Source of the DNA: Saccharothrix syringae
GTDB taxonomy: Bacteria > Actinomycetota > Actinomycetes > Mycobacteriales > Pseudonocardiaceae
NCBI RefSeq assembly: GCF_009498035.1
Contig: NZ_CP034550.1
Location: 496,001-560,000 of the forward strand
Reading direction: 5' to 3'
DNA: 64,000 bases
Below are positions 15,806-25,236 of the stretch, in pieces. The notes beneath the pieces are model-generated. The model saw only the letters and a list, made by a program, of their open reading frames with translations. It had not been told where the DNA came from and searched no databases. A program made the translations under genes and the position numbers. How positions within the stretch are numbered: position 1 is the first letter of the stretch; every line of letters starts with the position of its first letter.

Positions 15806-17467
15806 CTAACCGACCTCGGGCAGCTTCGGCCCGAGCAGGTCGTCGGCGTCCACGATCCGGTAGGCGTACCCCTGCTCGGCCAGGAAGCGCTGCCGGTGGG
15901 CGGCGTAGTCCGTGTCCAGCGTGTCGCGCGCCACCACCGAGTAGAAGTGCGCCTGCCTGCCGTCGCCCTTGGGCCGCAGCAGCCGGCCCAGCCGCTGGGC
16001 CTCCTCCTGCCGCGACCCGAACGTGCCGGACACCTGCACGGCCACCGACGCCTCCGGCAGGTCGATGGAGAAGTTCGCCACCTTCGACACCACCAGCGTG
16101 CGCAGCTCGCCGCGCCGGAAGGCGTCGAACAGGGCCTCCCGCTCCTTGTTCTTCGTCGACCCCTGGATCACCGGCGCGCCCAGGGCCTCGCCCAGCGACT
16201 CCAGCTGGTCCAGGTAGGCGCCGATCACCAGGGCCGGCTCGCCGGGGTGCCGGTCCAGCACCGCCCTGACCACGGGCAGCTTGGTGCGCGCCGTGGAGCA
16301 GAGCCGGTACCGCTCCTCCGGCTCGGCCGTGGCGTACTCCAGGCGCTCGTTGTCGGTCAGCGTCACCCGGACCTCGGTGCACTCGGCCGGCGCGATCCAG
16401 CCCTGGGCCTCGATGTCGCGCCACGGCACGTCGAAGCGCTTCGGCCCGATGAGCGAGAACACGTCGCCCTCCTGGCCGTCCTCGCGCACCAGCGTCGCGG
16501 TCAGCCCGAGCCGGCGCCGGGACTGCAGGTCGGCCGTCATCCGGAACACCGGCGCGGGCAGCAGGTGGACCTCGTCGTAGACGATCAGGCCCCAGTCGCG
16601 GGAGTCGAACAGCTCCAGGTGCCGGTACTCGCCCTTGGACTTGCGGGTGATCACCTGGTAGGTGGCGATGGTGACCGGGCGGATCTCCTTGCGCTCGCCG
16701 GAGTACTCGCCGATCTCCTCCTCGGTCAGCGACGTGCGGGCGATCAGCTCCCGCTTCCACTGCCTGCCCGCCACCGTGTTGGTGACCAGGATCAGCGTGG
16801 TCGCCTGCGCCTCGGCCATGGCCGCCGCGCCGACCAGCGTCTTGCCCGCGCCGCACGGCAGCACGACCACGCCGGAGCCGCCCGCCCAGAACGCCTGCGC
16901 GGCCATCCGCTGGTAGTCGCGCAGCTGCCAGCCGTCCTCCTGGAGCACGATGGGGTGCGCCTCGCCGTTGACGTACCCGGCCAGGTCCTCGGCGGGCCAG
17001 CCGACCTTGAGCAGCAGCTGCTTGAGCCGGCCGCGCTCGCTGGGGTGCACGACCACGGTGTCGTCGTCGATGCGGGCGCCGAGCATCGGCTTGACCTTCT
17101 TGTTGCGCAGCACCTCCTCCAGCACCGCGCGGTCCAGCGAGGAGAGCACCAGGCCGTGCGCCGGGTGGTTGGCCAGCTGGAGCCGGCCGTAGCGGCCCAT
17201 GGTGTCGACCACGTCCACCAGCAGCGGCTGCGGCACCGGGTAGCGGGAGAAGCGCACCAGGGCGTCGACGACCTGCTCGGCGTCGTGGCCGGCGGCCCGG
17301 GCGTTCCACAGGGCCAGCGGGGTGACCCGGTAGGTGTGGACGTGCTCGGGGGCGCGCTCCAGCTCCGCGAAGGGCGCGATGGCGATGCGGGCGTCGTCCG
17401 ACAGCGGGTGGTCGACCTCCAGCAGCAGGGTCTTGTCCGACTGGACGATCAGGGGGCCGTCGGTCAC
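15806..17467 (-). CDS. XPB/Rad25-type DNA repair helicase
   Basis: A 553-residue superfamily 2 helicase. An N-terminal helicase_C_3-like/damage-recognition domain is followed by the ATPase core: PCGAGKTL (motif I, near residue 202), YDEVHLLPAP (motif II, near 296), LGLTATLVRED (motif III), and the C-terminal domain with SKVANFSIDLPEA and QRLGRLLRPK (motif VI). It is the bacterial XPB orthologue (Ercc3/Rv0861c in M. tuberculosis), a 3'-5' helicase. The GTG at 17467 (VTDGPLIVQSDKTLL) matches the family N-terminus. In M. tuberculosis the helicase-associated partner is adjacent; here it is about 9.6 kb away. Confidence 0.93.
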   Translation of the reverse strand: MTDGPLIVQSDKTLLLEVDHPLSDDARIAIAPFAELERAPEHVHTYRVTPLALWNARAAGHDAEQVVDALVRFSRYPVPQPLLVDVVDTMGRYGRLQLANHPAHGLVLSSLDRAVLEEVLRNKKVKPMLGARIDDDTVVVHPSERGRLKQLLLKVGWPAEDLAGYVNGEAHPIVLQEDGWQLRDYQRMAAQAFWAGGSGVVVLPCGAGKTLVGAAAMAEAQATTLILVTNTVAGRQWKRELIARTSLTEEEIGEYSGERKEIRPVTIATYQVITRKSKGEYRHLELFDSRDWGLIVYDEVHLLPAPVFRMTADLQSRRRLGLTATLVREDGQEGDVFSLIGPKRFDVPWRDIEAQGWIAPAECTEVRVTLTDNERLEYATAEPEERYRLCSTARTKLPVVRAVLDRHPGEPALVIGAYLDQLESLGEALGAPVIQGSTKNKEREALFDAFRRGELRTLVVSKVANFSIDLPEASVAVQVSGTFGSRQEEAQRLGRLLRPKGDGRQAHFYSVVARDTLDTDYAAHRQRFLAEQGYAYRIVDADDLLGPKLPEVG

Positions 17468-17610
17468 TGGTGCGCACTCCCGTCGGTTGGCTTGTCCCCA
17501 GTGTGCCCACCGGGTGCAAGTCGCCGTCGGCCGCGGGGGCGCGTGACCTGGCCACCACACGCCGAGGGCTACCTTCTGGGTCGTCACGCACCAGTCCAAC
17601 GAGGGTGATC

Positions 17611-18306
17611 ATGAGCAACGAGCCGAACAAGCCCGCCGACGACGCGGCGCGGGCCCAGCCGACACCGCCCGCCGACCCCTCCGTCGCCGAGCCCGCCGCA
17701 CCGGCCGACCCGTCCGGTTCCGCGCCGGTCGACCCCACCCCGGCACCCGCCCCCGCCGACCCCGGCTCCGCCGCCGTGCCGGGCAGGTCGGTCGACGGCG
17801 AGGAGCGCACCGCCGGCTCCGGCACCGCGCGCAAGGTCGTCATCGGCGCCCTGATCGTGGTGCTGGCCGCGGTGGTCGTCTTCGGCGTCGTCCGCCTGAC
17901 CGGCGGTGGCGAGGCGCGGGCGGGCGACTGCGTCAGCGTCAGCGGCCAGGTCGACACCGCCGACGCCGACGTGGAGGAGCAGGACTGCGACGCGGACCGG
18001 GCCTCCTTCAAGGTCGGCCAGGTCGTGGAGGGCGGGGAGGCCACCTGCCCCGAGGAGGGCCTCTACACCGAGGTGCCGCGGCCCGACAACGTCAAGCTGT
18101 GCCTGCTGCCGAACATGGTCGAGGGCGCCTGCTACAAGCCCGACGAGGGCCTGGGGTTCACCAAGACCGAGTGCACCGGCCCGGAGACGATCAAGGTCAC
18201 CAAGGTCGTCCAGGGCTCGACCGACCTGGAGGCGTGCCCCGACTCCGCCGGCATGTCCTACCCCGAGCCGAAGGTCACCTACTGCCTGGCGCCCGCCGAG
18301 GAGTGA
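17611..18306 (+). CDS. Single-pass membrane protein with cysteine-paired extracellular domain (LppU/SCO3897-like), copy 1
   Basis: A 231-residue protein. An acidic, Pro/Ala-rich cytoplasmic N-terminus (1-70) is followed by a membrane helix (about 75-94) and an outer domain with six conserved cysteines, including GDCVSV, QDCD, EGACYKPDE and VTYCLAPAEE. The same outer-domain pattern occurs in the next two genes, so this is a tandem family. Related actinobacterial proteins are annotated as LppU-like or septum-formation related; function is not established. ATG at 17611 with GAGGGTG upstream. Divergent from the XPB gene. Confidence 0.8.
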   Translation: MSNEPNKPADDAARAQPTPPADPSVAEPAAPADPSGSAPVDPTPAPAPADPGSAAVPGRSVDGEERTAGSGTARKVVIGALIVVLAAVVVFGVVRLTGGGEARAGDCVSVSGQVDTADADVEEQDCDADRASFKVGQVVEGGEATCPEEGLYTEVPRPDNVKLCLLPNMVEGACYKPDEGLGFTKTECTGPETIKVTKVVQGSTDLEACPDSAGMSYPEPKVTYCLAPAEE

Positions 18307-18325
18307 GCGGCCGGGAGTGACTATT

Positions 18326-18534
18326 CGGGAGCGGTCGCCCGGCCGTGGTCACCCGCGGGCGACCGCCTGAGAGCGGTCGCCCGGCAGTGGCCGCCCCAGG
18401 GCCGGCCGCCCGGCAGCGGCTGCCCAGGAGTGGCCGCCCGGCAGCGGCCGCCCGAGAGCGGCCGCCCAGGAGCGACCGCCCAGGAGCGACCGCCCAGGAG
18501 CGACCGCCCAGGAGCGACCGCCCGGCAGCGACCG
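18326..18534 (+). repeat. Tandem array of about 15 GC-only 14-bp units
   Basis: Consensus CAGGAGCGACCGCC, with four identical copies towards the right end (about 18467-18522) and degenerate copies to the left (for example CGGCAGCGGCCGCC, TGAGAGCGGTCGCC). The period of 14 is not a multiple of three and the array lies between two same-strand genes, so it is non-coding. It fills almost all of the 293-bp gap between the first two LppU-like genes. Confidence 0.85.
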
Positions 18535-18599
18535 GCGGGGCGACCCGCGGGAGTGACACGGGCGGGTGAACCCGCTCAAGCGCCGCCGCGGCCGCGCCG

Positions 18600-19082
18600 A
18601 TGCCCTGGTCCATGCGCAGGAAGATCCGTTGGGGCATCGCCGCGGCCGCGGTGCTCGCGGCGTTCGCGTTCGCGATGCCGCTGATCAGCGGGGGTGGCAC
18701 GGCCGAGCCCGGTGGCCCCGCGGCGGGTTCCTGCGCCCAGGTCGAGGGCGCGGGCCACGACGCGACCTTCCGGACCGCGGACTGCGCGGCCGACGTCGCC
18801 AACGTCAAGGTCGCCAAGGTGGTCACCGAGACCACCCAGTGCCCGTCCGGCGCGCCCTACACGACCTTCACCAGCAAGACGGTCCTCTGCCTGATCCCCA
18901 ACTTCGTCGAGGGCGCCTGCTACGTGCGCGACGCCCGCACCGGCCTGCGCAAGGTCGACTGCTCGACCGGCGGCTCGATCCGCGTGCTCAAGGTCGCGCC
19001 GGGCATCGCGAGCTGCGGGGACGGCCCCACGGTCCGCTACCCGGAGCCGCAGGTCACGTTCTGCCTCAGCCGCCCCTTGTGA
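18600..19082 (+). CDS. LppU/SCO3897-like secreted or anchored protein, copy 2
   Basis: A 160-residue shorter paralogue. A signal-anchor helix occupies residues 11-30, with almost no cytoplasmic tail. The six-cysteine outer domain follows: GSCAQVEG, TADCAAD, VLCLIPNFVEGACYVRD and VTFCLSRPL. IPNFVEGACY closely matches LPNMVEGACY of copy 1, showing duplication. ATG at 18600; a second ATG lies at 18612. The gene is separated from copy 1 by the 14-bp tandem array and followed 70 bp later by copy 3. Confidence 0.75.
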   Translation: MPWSMRRKIRWGIAAAAVLAAFAFAMPLISGGGTAEPGGPAAGSCAQVEGAGHDATFRTADCAADVANVKVAKVVTETTQCPSGAPYTTFTSKTVLCLIPNFVEGACYVRDARTGLRKVDCSTGGSIRVLKVAPGIASCGDGPTVRYPEPQVTFCLSRPL

Positions 19083-19152
19083 TGGCCTGAATTCCCTGCG
19101 CCGGGCTCCCGACCGGCGGTACGTTCCGCTCGTCCGACCGAGAGGAACGCAG

Positions 19153-20061
19153 GTGACCACGCCACCGAACCCGCCACCGGGCCCGCCCCACCAGCCCGAC
19201 TGGAACCAGCCGCCGCAGGGCTCGCCCGCGCCGCAGCCCGGCCACCAGCCGCCGGGGTACCCGCAACCCGGCCAGACCGGCTTCGCGGCACCGGACCAGG
19301 CCGGTTCGCCCCAACCCGGCTACGCCCAGCCCGGGTTCCCCCATTCGGGTTACCCCCAGGCGGGACCGGGTGACCAGGCGCACGCCCCGCACCCGCCGGG
19401 CGCCGCCCAGTTCCCCGGCCAGCAGTTCCCCGGCCAGCAGTTCCCGGGCCAAGCCCCCGGCCAGCAGTTCCCGGGTCAGCAGTTCCCGGGCCAGCCGTTC
19501 CAGGGCGCCCCCTACCCGCCGCAGTTCCCGGGGCAGCAGCTCCCGCCCCAGCGCACCTCGCGCGGGCCGAAGGTGCTGATCGCGGTGGTCGTGCTGGGCA
19601 TCGTCGGCGTCGTGGTCGCGGGCCTGTTCGCCAACGCCACCGGCCCGGGCGGCGCCGACGAGGGCGACTGCATGAAGATCAACTCGGCGGGCGTCACCGA
19701 CGCCGACGTCGAGCAGATCGACTGCGCGTCGCCCGAGGCCGCCTTCAAGGTGGCGTCCCGCCTGGGCAGCAGCACCGACTCCTGCCCGGACGGCGACTAC
19801 GTCGAGTTCTACGAGCGCGGCGGCCGCCGCAGCGACGGCTACAAGCTGTGCCTGGTCCTCAACGCCGCCGAGGGCGACTGCTTCAAGCAGGAGGGCGGCA
19901 TTGTGGCCGGCAAAACCACGAAGGTGGCGTGCGGTACCCCCGGGGCTTTCAAGGTCGTCCGGGTGATCGACGGGCGCGCCGACGAGAACGAGTGCGAGAG
20001 CGGCGACAGCGCCGTTGTTTACTCGCGGCCCGCCGGGACGATCTGCCTGACGGGCGCGTGA
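19153..20061 (+). CDS. LppU/SCO3897-like protein with PGQQF-repeat cytoplasmic tail, copy 3
   Basis: A 302-residue protein. The first about 135 residues are Pro/Gln/Gly-rich and disordered, with repeats FPGQQ (at least seven copies between residues 86 and 130). A membrane helix (about 139-158) is followed by the six-cysteine outer domain (EGDCMKINSAG, IDCASPEAAFKVA, AAEGDCFKQEGG, GTICLTGA). Such PGQQ tails are typical of actinobacterial membrane proteins with unstructured cytoplasmic regions. Starts at GTG 19153 with GAGAGGAACGCAG upstream. A bidirectional terminator hairpin follows the stop. Confidence 0.8.
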   Translation: MTTPPNPPPGPPHQPDWNQPPQGSPAPQPGHQPPGYPQPGQTGFAAPDQAGSPQPGYAQPGFPHSGYPQAGPGDQAHAPHPPGAAQFPGQQFPGQQFPGQAPGQQFPGQQFPGQPFQGAPYPPQFPGQQLPPQRTSRGPKVLIAVVVLGIVGVVVAGLFANATGPGGADEGDCMKINSAGVTDADVEQIDCASPEAAFKVASRLGSSTDSCPDGDYVEFYERGGRRSDGYKLCLVLNAAEGDCFKQEGGIVAGKTTKVACGTPGAFKVVRVIDGRADENECESGDSAVVYSRPAGTICLTGA

Positions 20062-20074
20062 ATCCGAAAAAAGA

Positions 20075-20102
20075 GGGGGCCTTCTCGCAATTGAAGGCCC
20101 CC
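20075..20102. terminator. Bidirectional Rho-independent terminator
   Basis: A 10-bp perfect stem (GGGGGCCTTC/GAAGGCCCCC) with an 8-base loop, flanked on the left by GAAAAAAG, which gives a U-tract for the minus-strand transcript. It sits between the convergent LppU-like copy 3 and the NMT1-type lipoprotein gene. Confidence 0.85.
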
Positions 20103-20115
20103 TAATGACTCTGCG

Positions 20116-21093
20116 TCATTCACCGGTTCCGGGCGGCAACATCGGGCCGACCTCCAGCCGTTCGAGGAGCACCCCCTCGGTGTCCATCATGTCGGCCACG
20201 CGCTGGAGCCGGACCGGGTTGAGCGACAGCGGGAACGTGCCCACGGACACCAGCGCCGCGGTCGGCTGGTCCACGTCGATGTAGCTGGGCAGCACGTCCT
20301 GCACGGACAGCTTGTCGTTCGACGCCGCCTCCTGCGCGTCGCGCAGCACCTGCCGGAACAGGGCCAGCGTGCGGGGGTTGTCGTCGGCGAACTTCTTGCT
20401 GGACGCGTACCCGGAGACGGGGAAGTCCTCGGTCGGGCCGACCGCGGTGTCGGTCACCACGCGGGCGCCCGCGTCGCGCTGGGCCTTGGTGATGAACGGC
20501 TCGGTCATCCAGGCCGCGTCCACCTCCTTGGCCTTCATCGCCTCGACCATCTGACCGAACGGCATCTCGCGCAGCCTGAGGTTCTGCTTCTCCACGCCGG
20601 CGGTGCGCAGCACGGCCGTGGTGGTCAGGGCGCCGATGTCGCCGGTGGTGTCCACCGCGATGCGCGGCGAGGCCAGCTTGCCGGGGCTGTCGTAGGCGCT
20701 GTCCAGGGTGACCAGGGCCATCGTGTTGGTGCCCGCCTGGTACGCCTCGCCCTGGAGCTGGAGCTTGGTGCCCTCGGCGAACGCGCGGAACAGGTTGACG
20801 TGGCTGGCCCAGGTGATGTCCAGGGTGGTGTCGAGCTGCTTGATTCCCTCGGTCTCACTCGTCAGTGTGACGAGCTGGACCTGGAGGCCGGCCCGCTCGA
20901 ACAGCTTCTGGTTGAGCGCCAGCTGCAGCGGCGCGACGTCGACCACGGGCAGCACGCCGATGCGCAGCGTGTTGCGCTCCACCTCGGGCCGGTCGTCACC
21001 GTCGGTACCCGGGAGCAGACCACACGCGGTCAAAGTCGCGGCACACGCGAACAACGCTGCCGCACGTCGCAGAACACGCGCTGGGGTAGCCAT
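20116..21093 (-). CDS. NMT1/THI5-like ABC transporter substrate-binding lipoprotein
   Basis: A 325-residue periplasmic-binding-type lipoprotein. The signal peptide ends in the lipobox LTAC (Cys24), after MATPARVLRR. The mature part is an NMT1/SsuA/TauA-type binding fold (RIGVLPVVDVAPLQLALNQK; SPRIAVDTTGDIGALTT). Family members bind sulfonates, nitrate, pyrimidine precursors or similar small molecules. No permease or ATPase is adjacent, so it is an orphan binding protein. ATG at 21093 preceded by GAGAGGTGCC. It is divergent from the conservon; a nearby NIT-domain sensor kinase raises the idea of a nitrate ligand, which is speculative. Confidence 0.87.
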   Translation of the reverse strand: MATPARVLRRAAALFACAATLTACGLLPGTDGDDRPEVERNTLRIGVLPVVDVAPLQLALNQKLFERAGLQVQLVTLTSETEGIKQLDTTLDITWASHVNLFRAFAEGTKLQLQGEAYQAGTNTMALVTLDSAYDSPGKLASPRIAVDTTGDIGALTTTAVLRTAGVEKQNLRLREMPFGQMVEAMKAKEVDAAWMTEPFITKAQRDAGARVVTDTAVGPTEDFPVSGYASSKKFADDNPRTLALFRQVLRDAQEAASNDKLSVQDVLPSYIDVDQPTAALVSVGTFPLSLNPVRLQRVADMMDTEGVLLERLEVGPMLPPGTGE

Positions 21094-21434
21094 GGCACCT
21101 CTCGCCGGGATGACCTCTAGGGCGGGGTCTGTTTGATCAACGAATATTTCGACGCACACTTGTCGATGCGGGGGATGGTAACCACCCGGAGGGATGAAAC
21201 GACAGCCCTGCTCCGATACGGTGAGTGCTTCCAGAGTCTTCCCTGGCGCAGGGGTCGCGCACTACGCTCCCCGCCGGGTGGCACAAGGTCTTGCAGGCCG
21301 TCGTGTCCCCGTGCAGGGGAGGGGCGCCTAGCCGGCGCCGCCACTCCTGTGCTGCAATTCGGCCCGTTTTCGAGTCCATGCTTCGGTCCTGGGGAGAGGC
21401 CGGGGAACACTGCTGCCGGAAGAGGAAGCCCAGG
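21094..21434. other. Divergent intergenic region upstream of the conservon
   Basis: 341 bp between the minus-strand lipoprotein start and the sensor kinase start. The left third (about 21120-21185) is the least GC-rich stretch of the neighbourhood (CAACGAATATTTCGACG contains the palindrome CGAATATTTCG with one central base skew) and probably holds the promoters. No gene was recognised. Confidence 0.5.
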
Positions 21435-24400
21435 GTGGCCCGTCGAGAGAGAGGTCCCAGCCAGTCGGACGTGGGGATGCCGCCACGCTCGGAAAGCCCC
21501 GGAACGGGTGACGAACTGGCTGCGCTGCGTGATGGAAGTGTGACCGAATCCACCAACGCCGGACCCGGCACGGAAGTGCGCGAGCAGCAGGCCCGCACCG
21601 CGGGGTGGCGGCTGCGCAACTGGCGCCTGCCCACCAAGCTCGCCGCCGTCCTGCTCATCCCCACCATCGCCGCGGTCGCCCTCGGCGGCCTGCGCGTGCA
21701 GTCCGACATCGCCGAGGCGACCGAGCTCAACCGCCTGGCCAACCAGATCCAGCTGGAGGCCGCGGTCGCCGACCTGGTGCAGCAGCTCCAGCGCGAGCGG
21801 GACCTCAGCGCGAGCCACGTGGCCTCGGGCAAGGAGCTGGACCGCGTCGTGCTGGACCGGCAGCTGCGCCGCGTCAACGACGAGAGCGACGCGCTCGACA
21901 GCAGGATCCTGGAGCTGAGCGGCGACCTCGACGAGGACGTGGTGACCCGGTTCCGGCGGGCGTCGAGCCAGCTCAACCGGCTCAACAGCCTCCGCAACGC
22001 GGTCCGCGAGACCCAGTACCCGTCCGACGCGGTGCTGCGCACCTACTCCGAGTCGGTGGAGGGCCTGCTCGACCTCGGTGAGCAGGCCATCGCGGGCATC
22101 AACGACCCCGAGCTGGTGCGGCTGCACCTGGCCACCAACGCCATCGCCCGGATCAAGGAGCAGGAGTCGCGCAAGCGCGGCATCATGCTCGACGTCTTCC
22201 AGAGCGGCCTGTTCGGCCCGGGCCGCCAGCGCGAGCTGCTGGCCGCCGACGCCGAGCTGGAGGCGGCGCGCAACGACTTCCGCAAGTCCGCGACCCCCGA
22301 CCAGGCCAAGATCTACGACGACACGGTCACCGGCCTGATCGTCGACACCGCGAACGACATGCAGCAGACGGCGCTCAACCTGGCCGAGGCCGGCAAGAGC
22401 CTGCAGACGCTGCGGTCGGAGAAGTGGGACATCGCCTCCACGCTGACGGTGAACCTCACCCGGGAGGTCGAGGTCCTGCTGCTGGAGCAGCTGCAGAACC
22501 GCACCGACGAGCTGACCGGCGCGGCCCGCACCGCGGCGTTCCGCGACTCCGGCATCGTGCTCGGCGCGCTGCTGCTGGCCCTGGTCATGGCGCTGTTCGT
22601 GGCCCGGTCGATCCTCAACCCGCTGCGCGTGCTGCGCCGCACCGCCCTCCAGGTCGCCGACCGCGGCCTGCCCGAGGCGGTCGGGCAGATCCTCAAGGAC
22701 CCGAACCCGCAGGAGGCGGCCAAGACGGCCATCGCGCCGGTGCCGATCACCACCCGCGAGGAGGTCGGCCAGGTCGCCCGGGCGTTCGACGCGGTGCACG
22801 GCGAGGCGGTGCGGCTGGCCGCCGAGCAGGCGCTGCTGCGCGACAACGTCAACTCGATGTTCGTCAACCTCTCCCGCCGCTCGCAGGCCCTGGTCGAGCG
22901 CCAGCTGAACCTGATCGACCGGCTGGAGCAGGACGAGCAGGACCCCGACCAGCTGGCCAGCCTGTTCGAGCTGGACCACCTCGCCACCCGCATGCGGCGC
23001 AACAGCGAGAACCTGCTGGTCCTGTCCGGCACCGACCTGTCCCGCCGGCTCACCCGCCCGGTCCCGGTGGCCGAGGTGCTGGGCGCCGCGGTGTCCGAGG
23101 TCGAGCAGTACGCCCGGGTGCAGGTCGGCCAGGCGCCGGAGCTGGCGGTCCAGGGCCGCGCGGTCAACGACCTCGTGCACCTGATCGCGGAGCTGCTGGA
23201 CAACGCCACCGCGTTCTCCGACCCGGTGACCAAGGTCACCGTGCGCACGGCCCGCACCCGCAAGGGCGAGCTGGCCATCGAGATCCAGGACCGCGGCGTG
23301 GGCATGGGCGAGCAGGAGATGGCCGACGCCAACGAGCGGCTGGCCGACCCGCCGGACGTGGACGTCGCCGTGTCGCGCCGGATGGGCCTGTACGTGGTCG
23401 CGCGGCTGGCCAAGCGGCACGACGTCCGGGTGCGGCTGCGGCCCAACGAGGACATCGAGGGCGGCACCACCGCGGTCGTGCTGGTGCCCGAGACGCTGGT
23501 CCAGCAGCCCGGCGCGCCGATGGAGGCACCGACGCCGTTCGCCGGCGGCAGCCCCGCGCAGCGCGCGTCCGGCATCGCCGGCGCGTTCGGCCTCGGCGGC
23601 GCCTCCCGCGCCGCGGACGACGAGCCGAGCTTCCCCAGCTTCCCCAGCCTGCCCCGGATCGAGGAGGAGCAGCCGCCCGCGTTCCCGGTGAGCGTCGTGC
23701 GCGGCGACGGCGACCACGACCCGGCGCGCCTGCCGGCGTTCGGCGAGGTCCCGGCCGAGACCCCCGCGGAGACCTCGCGGGAGACCTCGCAGCCGTGGCT
23801 GCCGGCCGTCGAGCAGCGCGACGACGTGCCGGAGCCGACCGGCTCGTTCGGCGAGCCGACCCTGTTCACCGCCTACGAGGACCGCGACGAGCGCGACTCG
23901 GACCACGAGCACGGCTTCGAGACCGCGCAGTTCGCCGCGGCGGTCGACGCGAACTTCGACGCGGGCTTCACCCCCGACGAGCCGGGGCCGGCGCACCGCA
24001 ACGGCACCCCGCCCGCCAGGGAGGCCCACCCGGACCTGGACGCGCCCACCGAGCGGCTGCCGATCTACGAGGCGGTCCTCTCGCAGTGGTTCCAGGCCGT
24101 GGGCAGCGAGACCTCGGCGGCCACCGCCCAGGCCGTGCCGCCCGCGCCCGGTGCGCCCGCGCCCGGTGCGCCCGCGCCCGGTGCGCCCGCGCCCGAGGTG
24201 TCCGCGCCCGAGGTGTCCCTGCCGACCCGCAGGCCGCAGGCGGTCCCGCCGGTCACGCCGTCCGCGTTCGAGGACTCGCTGCCGCAGCGCGGCACCCTCG
24301 ACGTCAACGGCAACGGCCTGCCCAAGCGCGACGCCGAGAAGCCCACGCCTACCCTGGGCGAGGGCGGGCTGCCCAAGCGGCAGCCCGGAGTGCCCGCCAA

Positions 24401-24791
24401 CCTGCCCAAGCGCGCTGCGGAGGTGTCCCGCGTGACCGAGCCCGAGCCGGTCGCCGAGCCCGAGCCGGCCGCCGAGCAGGTGTGGCAGTCGCCCGCCGAC
24501 GAGGGGTGGCAGGCTGCCCGGGCCTTGCTCAGCAAGGCACCCGAGACCACGACGCAAGCGGGGTTGCCCAAGCGGGTGCCCAAGGCTCAGCTTGTGCCGG
24601 GATCCGCCGCGCCGAGGCCCCAGGAGGCCCCGGAGCGGCAAGCGCAGCGGCCCCCGCTGCCACCACGGTCGGCTGACGCGATCCGTGGACGCATGTCGAG
24701 TCTTCAGCAGGGCGTCCGTCGAGGGCGACACGCGTTGATCGACGCTTACGCTGGTGACATGTCGAGCCGGCAAGACGAGGAGCAGGAGTGA
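21435..24791 (+). CDS. cvnA: Nitrate/nitrite-sensing-domain histidine kinase-like protein (CvnA, conservon)
   Basis: A 1118-residue membrane sensor. TM1 (about 65-87) and TM2 (about 370-392) enclose an extracellular helical NIT domain rich in [24 protein letters not shown] sequence. Next come a HAMP-like linker, an H-box-like segment ([19 protein letters not shown]) and a HATPase_c domain with [12 protein letters not shown] (N box) and [10 protein letters not shown] (G1). The last about 400 residues are a disordered acidic/proline tail with PAPGA and LPKR repeats. In Streptomyces conservons CvnA acts with CvnB-D in a GPCR-like membrane complex. Start is GTG 21435 behind AGAGGAAG; ATG 21477 is an alternative. 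It overlaps cvnB by GTGA. Confidence 0.9.
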   Translation: MARRERGPSQSDVGMPPRSESPGTGDELAALRDGSVTESTNAGPGTEVREQQARTAGWRLRNWRLPTKLAAVLLIPTIAAVALGGLRVQSDIAEATELNRLANQIQLEAAVADLVQQLQRERDLSASHVASGKELDRVVLDRQLRRVNDESDALDSRILELSGDLDEDVVTRFRRASSQLNRLNSLRNAVRETQYPSDAVLRTYSESVEGLLDLGEQAIAGINDPELVRLHLATNAIARIKEQESRKRGIMLDVFQSGLFGPGRQRELLAADAELEAARNDFRKSATPDQAKIYDDTVTGLIVDTANDMQQTALNLAEAGKSLQTLRSEKWDIASTLTVNLTREVEVLLLEQLQNRTDELTGAARTAAFRDSGIVLGALLLALVMALFVARSILNPLRVLRRTALQVADRGLPEAVGQILKDPNPQEAAKTAIAPVPITTREEVGQVARAFDAVHGEAVRLAAEQALLRDNVNSMFVNLSRRSQALVERQLNLIDRLEQDEQDPDQLASLFELDHLATRMRRNSENLLVLSGTDLSRRLTRPVPVAEVLGAAVSEVEQYARVQVGQAPELAVQGRAVNDLVHLIAELLDNATAFSDPVTKVTVRTARTRKGELAIEIQDRGVGMGEQEMADANERLADPPDVDVAVSRRMGLYVVARLAKRHDVRVRLRPNEDIEGGTTAVVLVPETLVQQPGAPMEAPTPFAGGSPAQRASGIAGAFGLGGASRAADDEPSFPSFPSLPRIEEEQPPAFPVSVVRGDGDHDPARLPAFGEVPAETPAETSRETSQPWLPAVEQRDDVPEPTGSFGEPTLFTAYEDRDERDSDHEHGFETAQFAAAVDANFDAGFTPDEPGPAHRNGTPPAREAHPDLDAPTERLPIYEAVLSQWFQAVGSETSAATAQAVPPAPGAPAPGAPAPGAPAPEVSAPEVSLPTRRPQAVPPVTPSAFEDSLPQRGTLDVNGNGLPKRDAEKPTPTLGEGGLPKRQPGVPANLPKRAAEVSRVTEPEPVAEPEPAAEQVWQSPADEGWQAARALLSKAPETTTQAGLPKRVPKAQLVPGSAAPRPQEAPERQAQRPPLPPRSADAIRGRMSSLQQGVRRGRHALIDAYAGDMSSRQDEEQE

Positions 24792-25207
24792 CGACCGCAG
24801 CTCAGCCAGGCAGCTTTGGTTGGCTTATCACCGACTTCGTGCGCCGGGTTCCCGGTGTCGCACATTCCGTGGTCGTGTCGGCGGACGGGCTTCTGCTCGC
24901 CGGCTCGCAGGGCCTGCCCCGCGACCGCGCCGAACAGCTGTCCGCCGTGGCATCCGGCCTGGTCAGCCTCACCCAGGGCGCCGCCCGCTGCTTCGAGGCG
25001 GGCGCGGTCAACCAGACCGTGGTCGAGATGGAGCGGGGGTACCTGTTCCTGATGTCGATCAGCGACGGGTCGTGCCTCGCCGTCCTCGCGGCGCCCAACT
25101 GCGACATCGGCCTCGTGGCGTACGAGATGACGCTGCTGGTCGAGCGGGTGGGCCAGCAGCTGACCCCGGAGCTGCGCGCGCAGCTCCAGGGCGTGGTTCG
25201 GCGGTAG
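24788..25207 (+). CDS. cvnB: Roadblock/LC7 domain protein (CvnB)
   Basis: A 139-residue roadblock/LC7 protein with [20 protein letters not shown] and [15 protein letters not shown] motifs, the second component of conservons. It is homologous to MglB-type GTPase-activating proteins and is expected to interact with the small GTPase CvnD and the kinase CvnA. GTG at 24788 overlaps the cvnA stop; 29 bp separate it from cvnC. Length is exactly that of the family. Confidence 0.94.
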   Translation: MTTAAQPGSFGWLITDFVRRVPGVAHSVVVSADGLLLAGSQGLPRDRAEQLSAVASGLVSLTQGAARCFEAGAVNQTVVEMERGYLFLMSISDGSCLAVLAAPNCDIGLVAYEMTLLVERVGQQLTPELRAQLQGVVRR

Positions 25208-25236
25208 ACCTCATGAGATCGTGGGGGTGAGGGTAA

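Noticed and set aside
14160..16269. Continuation of the sigma-factor frame for about 700 codons
   Set aside because: It runs antisense through menC, the membrane protein and the XPB gene. It exists only because the pseudogene lacks a stop.
21117..24773. Very long open frame on the minus strand opposite the conservon kinase
   Set aside because: It is the antisense shadow of cvnA: composition is low-complexity His/Arg/Gln/Gly, there is no domain, and the plus strand encodes a clear kinase.
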